Assembly: GCA_040775095.1 (NCBI GenBank)
Contig: JAXGTD010000082.1
Location: forward strand, 1-19,467
Direction of reading: 5' to 3'
DNA length: 19,467 nucleotides
Source of the DNA: JAXGTD01 sp040775095
Lineage (GTDB): Bacteria > Pseudomonadota > Gammaproteobacteria > Chromatiales > Chromatiaceae
Notes under the pieces: model-generated
Seen by the model: only the letters and a program-made list of their open reading frames with translations
What the model was told of the DNA's origin: nothing
Databases searched by the model: none
Made by a program: the position numbers and the translations under genes
Shown here: positions 14,910 to 19,467 of the stretch, in pieces
Layout: each line of letters begins with the position of its first letter
How positions within the stretch are numbered: the first letter of the stretch is position 1

Positions 14910-17900
14910 CTATTCGGTTGCGGTGGCGTCCCTGGCGAGTCTGAAGCCGACGAAGTTGTATCGCGCTTCCGGGAAGTTGCGGTTGCGATAGGCCGCGCGG
15001 ACCGGCGCGGGTCCGCTGTTCCAGGCGCCGCCCCGCAGCACCCGTGGCGCGTCGGACTTGTCCGGCGCGCAGACGCGCTCCGCACCGCCGTAGGCTGCAT
15101 CGTACTCCGAGCAGGTCCACTCCCAGAGATTGCCGAGCATATCCTGCAGCCCCCAGGGGTTTGGCCGATAGTGCCCGACCGGTGCCACCCACTCCTGGTC
15201 GTCATTGCAGGGGAAGCCGTCGGCCCAACCGTGCTTGGCATCGGCCACGCTGGCGTTCAGGCAGGCCTGCTCATCGCTCTGCTCGCCCCAGTAGCGCGCT
15301 GTTCGCGTGTCGGCACGGGCCGCGTATTCCCATTCCGCCTCGGTGGGCAGGCGAAATCGGCGGCCGGTCTCGCGATTGAGCCAGTCGATGTAGGCGCGGC
15401 TGTCATTCCAGCTCACGCAACTGACCGGATAGTCCGGGCGACTGCGCTGGTACTTGTTCGGCTGCCGCCACTGGGCCCAGGGTTGATACTGCCAACCCTT
15501 ACCCCCGTTGTCCTGGTCGAACGCCCAACAGCCATACTGTCCGCCGACGCCACGCTCCGCCTCGGTCCGATAGGCGGCCGCCTCGACGAAACGGCCGAAC
15601 TCCTTGACCGTGACCTCGTGTCTCCCGAGCAGGAAGTCATCGACACAGACATCGTGCTGGCCCTCGTCGGATTCGCGTCCACGCTCGGCTTGGGGGCTGC
15701 CCATCTGGAAGCAGCCGCCCTTGATGCGGACCATGTCCGGCAGGAGCTCGCGGCGCGCCAGCTCGCGATCGCGCTGCAGCGCGGCCAGTTGGGGGTGGTC
15801 GGGCTGCAGCGCGAGTAGCGCCGCGATCGCGGCATCCGCGCGTTTGGGGGCATTGTCCGTCAATGCCGCGGCGGCCAGTTGCGCATAGGCGTCAGCGACT
15901 GTCGTCAGACCGGCATGCGCTACCCCGTTTTCGGCGTCGAGCTTGATCACCGACTGGTAGCACTGGGCCGTCTTGCCGAGTGCTTCGAGGTCTGGCGACG
16001 CGGGGCCGAGGGTCGTCTCGCACCGTGCCAACAAGGCCTTGACCTGTTCACGCGTTCCGAGCATCGACTTGAGCTGATCTCGATACTCGCTCAACCGGCT
16101 GTCGTTGGGGTCCAGGCGCAGGGCATCCTCCACCAGCGCGAGACCGCGCGCGAGCTCACCCGCCGATTGCCGTTCGTGTGCCTCTTTCAGGAGCTGCGCA
16201 ACCCGCTCTTCCGCGAACTGCCTCTTCTCCGACTCGACGCTCGCGCGCAGCGCGAGCAATTCGGCATTCTCGGGCGCGAGGCGCAGGCCCTCGTCGATCC
16301 GTCCCAGGCTCTGGTCGAAGGCTTGGTCACGTTGCAGGGCGCGGGCCTCGGCGATCGCGCGCTCGACCTGGCCGCGCTGCTCCAGATCCGACTCGAGGGC
16401 CGCGCGCAGTGTCTTCAATGGGGCGTGTTCGGGTGCCAGCTTCAGCCCTTCGTCGACGAGTCGCAGGCTCTCGTAGAGATCACCACGGCCGCGGCTGTCA
16501 CGGGCGCGTGCGAGGAGCTGGTCGGCGTGTTGCCGGTCGATCGCCACTGTCAGGGTCTCGCGAAACCCCTTCAGTCCCGGATGGGCCGGCACCCCGGCAA
16601 GTCCCTGGTCGACCAGCTCAAGGCTGTCCTGCAGATCACCCCGTGCAAACTTCTCTTGCGCCCGTGCCAACAGCTCGCTGGCCCAGGCCTCGCGCTGTTG
16701 CTGCTGGCGCTCGGTGAGCTGCGCACGCAGCCCCAGCAGGTCGGGATCATCCGGGGCGAGCACCAGGGTGTCGGCGATGCGGCGGAGGCCCTGGTCGAGA
16801 GAGCCTGCCTGGAGTAGCGCGCGGATCTCGGCGACGGCGCTCTCCACCTTGGCATCCCGATCGATCTGGGCCTGCACCGCGGAATGCATCGTCAACAGCC
16901 GTGGGTGCGCGGGGACCAGGCGCAGTCCCTCGTCGATCAGCGCGAGACTGGCCTGCAGATCGCCGTGCTCGCGCAGGGACAGGGCCTGCTCCAGCAAGGT
17001 GTTCGCCTGCTCCTGGCGGCGTTGCTTGCGCATCTCCTGGACCCGCTCGCGCAGGGCCAGCAACCCGGCATGTGTTGGCAGGCGCTGCAACCCCTCGTCG
17101 ATGAGGTCGAGACTCTGCTCGAGGTCGCCATCCTGGGCGGCACGCTCGGCCCGATCGATGAGCTTGCGGGCGTAGCGATGCCCCTCGAGGTATTCCTGGA
17201 GCTTGAGCAGCCGAAGGTCGGTCGGCGTGGTGGCCAGCCCCAGATCGACCAGCTCGATGCTGCGGTCGAGCTCATCGCGCTCGAAGTGGGCGATGGCGAG
17301 GCGTTCGTAGTTCGCCGCCGTGCTGGGCCGGTCGGCGGGTGCGGCCGGTAGGCTGATCTCCAGACCGGGTTCGGTCTGGACGGCGGCCTGCCGGGTCGTC
17401 AGGTACCAGCCGGCGGCGGCGACTGCGGCCAGCAGCGCGATGGCCGTGGCGACGAGTGTGGCTCGCGACCGGCCCGTGCGACGGGCGGGTGTGCCGGCTT
17501 CTTCGGCCGGAGCGCTCGTAGCGGCCGCGCGGGTGGGTGCCGGGCGTGGCGCCAGGGTCTCGGCATCGGCCGATGCCGCGGCCCGGGTGGCGGCCGTTGC
17601 GCTCGGTGGTGCGGGGGCGCGCCGATCGCGGGTGGCAGGCTTGAAGACCGTCGGCGCGTAGGCGTCGCCCGGCTCCTCGCCAAGCAGTTGCGCGCGCCAG
17701 GCCGGCACCGACTGGGGCCGCTTGCCCGGATCGAGCTCGCAGGCCCCGTCGATGGCTTGCAGGAAGGACTCCGGGTACCGGCCTCGGCAGAGCTCGGCGG
17801 CGGGCACCTGTGGGTCGGAGAGCAGCCGTTGGGATGCACTCTTCGGCGGCATCCCCGTCACCGCGCGATAGAGGGTCGCGCCGAGCCCGTAGATATCGGT

Positions 17901-18560
17901 CCAGGGCCCCTGCTCGCCGACGTCCTGGTGCTGCTCCAGGGCCGCGTAAAGCGGCGTGTAGGTCGCGAATACCGATCGCTCGCCGCTGGTTGCGACATAG
18001 CGTGCGGAGCCGAAATCGATCAGCACCGGCGACCCGTCGCTTCGGATGAGGATATTGGCCGGCTTGATGTCGCGGTGAACGATGCCGCCGGAGTGCACCC
18101 GCTCCAGACCGTCGAGCAGCGGATCGATGATGGCGCGCAGCTCCGCCAGGGGCAGCGTACCGCGTTCTTCCAGCAGCGCGGAGAACGGGCGCCCGCGCTC
18201 GAACTCCATGAACATGTAAGCGCTTCCGTTCAGCTCGCGGAAGCGGGTCACCCGCACGATGTTGCGATGGGGGGCCGGGCGGCCAAGTCCCCAGAGCGTC
18301 TTGGCCTCCTGCAGGAAGCGGTCCAGCGCCCAATTGAAGGCCTCGCTGGTTGCCGGCGAGAGCGGCTCGATGCGGCCGTTGGGCATACGGCTGGCCAGAT
18401 CCGTCGGCAGAAACTCCTTGATCGCGACGGTCTCGTCGAGATAGGTGTTGTCGCACTGGTAGACGACGCCGAAGCTGCCGGTCCCGAGCACCCGCACGAT
18501 GCGGAACTCTTCGATCATGGCCCCGACGGGGAGCGCCTGGTTCTTAGGTGGTCCTGGCAT
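14910..18560 (-). CDS. Ser/Thr protein kinase - membrane span - helical repeats - FGE-sulfatase-like domain protein (PpkA-like)
   Basis: A 1216-residue one-pass membrane protein. Residues 15-293 are a complete Hanks-type kinase: GTGSFG loop (26-31), Lys48 in AIKEF, HRDIKPAN (162-169, Asp164), DFG (182-184) and TPLYAALEQ. An Ala/Pro/Thr-rich linker and a span at about 367-387 follow. Residues 412-938 are about eight units of 52-56 residues with cores like GDLxxSLxLIDEGLxxxPxH, plus two degenerate ones, resembling widely spaced TPRs. Residues 940-1210 are an FGE-sulfatase (SUMF1) domain: MVRIKGGCFQMGS, RLPTEAEWEYAAR, GNLWEW and VLRGGAWNSGPAPVRAAYR. The cysteine pair of true formylglycine-generating enzymes is missing from the last motif, so it is more likely a sensor or binding module. 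The topology puts the kinase inside and the repeats and FGE-like domain outside. It is divergent from a TagH-type gene. Confidence 0.92.
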   Translation of the reverse strand: MPGPPKNQALPVGAMIEEFRIVRVLGTGSFGVVYQCDNTYLDETVAIKEFLPTDLASRMPNGRIEPLSPATSEAFNWALDRFLQEAKTLWGLGRPAPHRNIVRVTRFRELNGSAYMFMEFERGRPFSALLEERGTLPLAELRAIIDPLLDGLERVHSGGIVHRDIKPANILIRSDGSPVLIDFGSARYVATSGERSVFATYTPLYAALEQHQDVGEQGPWTDIYGLGATLYRAVTGMPPKSASQRLLSDPQVPAAELCRGRYPESFLQAIDGACELDPGKRPQSVPAWRAQLLGEEPGDAYAPTVFKPATRDRRAPAPPSATAATRAAASADAETLAPRPAPTRAAATSAPAEEAGTPARRTGRSRATLVATAIALLAAVAAAGWYLTTRQAAVQTEPGLEISLPAAPADRPSTAANYERLAIAHFERDELDRSIELVDLGLATTPTDLRLLKLQEYLEGHRYARKLIDRAERAAQDGDLEQSLDLIDEGLQRLPTHAGLLALRERVQEMRKQRRQEQANTLLEQALSLREHGDLQASLALIDEGLRLVPAHPRLLTMHSAVQAQIDRDAKVESAVAEIRALLQAGSLDQGLRRIADTLVLAPDDPDLLGLRAQLTERQQQQREAWASELLARAQEKFARGDLQDSLELVDQGLAGVPAHPGLKGFRETLTVAIDRQHADQLLARARDSRGRGDLYESLRLVDEGLKLAPEHAPLKTLRAALESDLEQRGQVERAIAEARALQRDQAFDQSLGRIDEGLRLAPENAELLALRASVESEKRQFAEERVAQLLKEAHERQSAGELARGLALVEDALRLDPNDSRLSEYRDQLKSMLGTREQVKALLARCETTLGPASPDLEALGKTAQCYQSVIKLDAENGVAHAGLTTVADAYAQLAAAALTDNAPKRADAAIAALLALQPDHPQLAALQRDRELARRELLPDMVRIKGGCFQMGSPQAERGRESDEGQHDVCVDDFLLGRHEVTVKEFGRFVEAAAYRTEAERGVGGQYGCWAFDQDNGGKGWQYQPWAQWRQPNKYQRSRPDYPVSCVSWNDSRAYIDWLNRETGRRFRLPTEAEWEYAARADTRTARYWGEQSDEQACLNASVADAKHGWADGFPCNDDQEWVAPVGHYRPNPWGLQDMLGNLWEWTCSEYDAAYGGAERVCAPDKSDAPRVLRGGAWNSGPAPVRAAYRNRNFPEARYNFVGFRLARDATATE
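15746..17327 (-). repeat. About eight 52-56-residue helical repeats encoded in the kinase gene
   Basis: This segment encodes residues 412-938. Each unit has a helix with A(R)xxxxxGDL, a second helix SLxLIDEGL, a loop xPxH or xPxN and a third charged, Gln-rich helix. Clear units start near residues 413, 467, 521, 577, 629, 681, 737 and 789. The period is longer than the 34 residues of an ordinary TPR because of the third helix. Confidence 0.7.
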
Positions 18561-18814
18561 GCCTGATATTCATTTTCGACACGGTAGCCGGGGCGTGGTC
18601 CGCGCACACGCGGCGCATTCGACGACAGCAGGGTGCAGTGTCCCTTTTCTTTTGGTAGCTTACCCTGACCCATGGGTCCTGTCGCGAGCCGGACGTGTTG
18701 GACCACCCAGAGCCCGATGGTCGCATGCTCGCGGGCCGCCGGGCCGCGAGCGACGGTTTCTAACCCGGGGCGCCGTCAGCCGTTGCGACGGCGTTCCGAA
18801 CCACGAGGCAAAGC
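18561..18814. promoter_or_regulatory. 254-bp divergent control region between kinase and TagH genes
   Basis: It separates the divergent starts at 18560 and 18815. An AT-richer patch (about 18651-18672) is a candidate promoter zone, with no unambiguous -35/-10 pair. I looked for a sigma-54 site and saw none. On the TagH side there are two stem-loops: GCTCGCGG (18727-18734) with CCGCGAGC (18744-18751), and CGCCGTC (18771-18777) with GACGGCG (18787-18793). The second ends 11 nt before the GAGG ribosome site (18805-18808). Confidence 0.45.
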
Positions 18815-19467
18815 ATGGAGCTCGTTCTCCGCGTCATGTCCTACAACGGCCTGCCGCCGCAACAAGCGGCGAGCGTTCGTGTGGCGGACAGGGCCTGCGT
18901 GCTGGGCCGCCACCCCGGCAGCGATCTGGAGCTGCCCGACCCGGAATGCCTGGTGTCTGGCCGCCACGCGGTGATCGAACGACATGGCCAGGGTTTTCTG
19001 CTCACGGACATGAGCACCAACGGCACCTTCCTGAACGAGGCCGCCGAGGCGATCCCGCCGCATCAGCCCGTGGCGCTGAGCAATGGCGACCGGCTGGGCA
19101 TCGGGACCTACGTGCTGAGCGTATCCATCGAGCCGGATGGCCAGCCATCCCTCGCCGATCCGTTCGCGTCGCCCGATGCAGGCCTGTTGCCCGGACTCCC
19201 GGACCCCGGCGCCAGTCCGGACATCATGGAGCTTCTCGGGCCCGGTGGTGGCGCGGCGCCGGCGCCTGGCCACCTCTTCGGACAGGGTGGGACCGGGTCA
19301 CCCGGGTCCGCGGATGACGGCTCGTGGCCGTCGGGCCACCCCACCGAGCCGAGGGCTGCCGAGCCGCCCCGCGCGTCGGTCGAGAATATCCACTTCAGCC
19401 TGCCGAAGGCGGCCCCCGAGCGCCAGCGGCCCGTTGGCGGCCCGCCTTCCGCCACGCCGCCGCCCAC
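18815..19467 (+). CDS. tagH: Type VI secretion-associated FHA domain protein, TagH-like (3' end missing)
   Basis: The first 217 codons of a gene cut by the window edge. Residues 1-105 are an FHA domain in the TagH style, starting MELVLRVMSYNGLPP and showing G31-R32, S48-x-x-H51 and STNGT (67-71). After it comes a long Pro/Gly/Ser-rich linker, as in TagH, before a C-terminal domain that lies outside the window. TagH/Fha proteins bind phosphothreonine and activate T6SS assembly when the PpkA kinase is active. The ATG at 18815 has GAGG 6 nt upstream. It is divergent from the PpkA-like kinase. The assignment rests on the N-terminal pattern and context. A generic FHA protein is the alternative, though the opening sequence and linker fit TagH well. 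Confidence 0.8.
   Translation, partial: MELVLRVMSYNGLPPQQAASVRVADRACVLGRHPGSDLELPDPECLVSGRHAVIERHGQGFLLTDMSTNGTFLNEAAEAIPPHQPVALSNGDRLGIGTYVLSVSIEPDGQPSLADPFASPDAGLLPGLPDPGASPDIMELLGPGGGAAPAPGHLFGQGGTGSPGSADDGSWPSGHPTEPRAAEPPRASVENIHFSLPKAAPERQRPVGGPPSATPPP

Noticed and set aside
14910..15743. Reading the C-terminal domain of the kinase as an active formylglycine-generating enzyme.
   Set aside because: The cysteine pair after the GGAW motif is absent.
15879..16817. A 312-codon plus-strand open frame opposite the kinase repeats.
   Set aside because: Its apparent repeats merely mirror the repeats of the kinase gene on the other strand.
1..19467. CRISPR arrays, tRNA or rRNA genes, transposases, integrases and toxin-antitoxin pairs.
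   Set aside because: Looked for on both strands; no short spaced direct repeats, cloverleaf patterns or matching proteins were seen.

Overview
The window is GC-rich with strongly GC-biased third codon positions. Its genes point to a Gram-negative gammaproteobacterium: outer-membrane lipoproteins, a type V autotransporter, lytic transglycosylase chemistry and a type VI secretion (T6SS) accessory FHA protein. The protein flavour recalls Chromatiales-like sulfur or purple bacteria, but that is an impression from sequence style and has not been tested by a search. I saw no rRNA, tRNA, CRISPR array, insertion sequence or integrase.

Left part (1-7127), ordinary housekeeping and accessory genes. 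A CPA1/NhaP-type cation:proton antiporter with a C-terminal Rossmann-like domain runs off the left edge on the minus strand. Upstream of it lie a conserved-looking 94-residue protein (possibly PC4-like) and an ankyrin-repeat lipoprotein, both on the minus strand. A small two-span membrane protein is divergent from the lipoprotein. Next comes a four-gene minus-strand run, transcribed from 7127 down to 3367: GNAT acetyltransferase, PuuE-type deacetylase/allantoinase, NamZ/DUF1343-family exo-N-acetylmuramidase, and a small 2OG-Fe(II) oxygenase. The first two overlap by one base; the others are separated by 149 and 70 bp.

Right part (7696-19467), an envelope and phospho-signalling region. The genes are: a membrane-anchored protein joining a cytoplasmic FHA domain to a lytic transglycosylase domain through one membrane span and a coiled coil; a 1021-residue autotransporter with about five Ig-like repeats; an alpha/beta-hydrolase lipoprotein (minus); a Sel1-repeat lipoprotein (plus); and a 1216-residue protein (minus) made of a Ser/Thr kinase, a membrane span, about eight 52-56-residue helical repeats and a cysteine-less FGE-sulfatase-like domain. 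Divergent from the kinase is the 5' part of a TagH-type T6SS FHA gene, cut by the right edge.

How they may work together (inference): in the known T6SS threonine-phosphorylation pathway, a PpkA-type kinase, an envelope sensor with an FGE-like fold (TagR) and an FHA protein control secretion. Here the kinase and the FGE-like sensor are one polypeptide next to TagH. About 9 kb away is a second FHA protein whose periplasmic end should cut peptidoglycan. A kinase-to-FHA-to-transglycosylase link that opens the cell wall on demand is the most interesting hypothesis in the window. No phosphatase partner and no core T6SS gene lies inside it, so the T6SS assignment rests on TagH alone.
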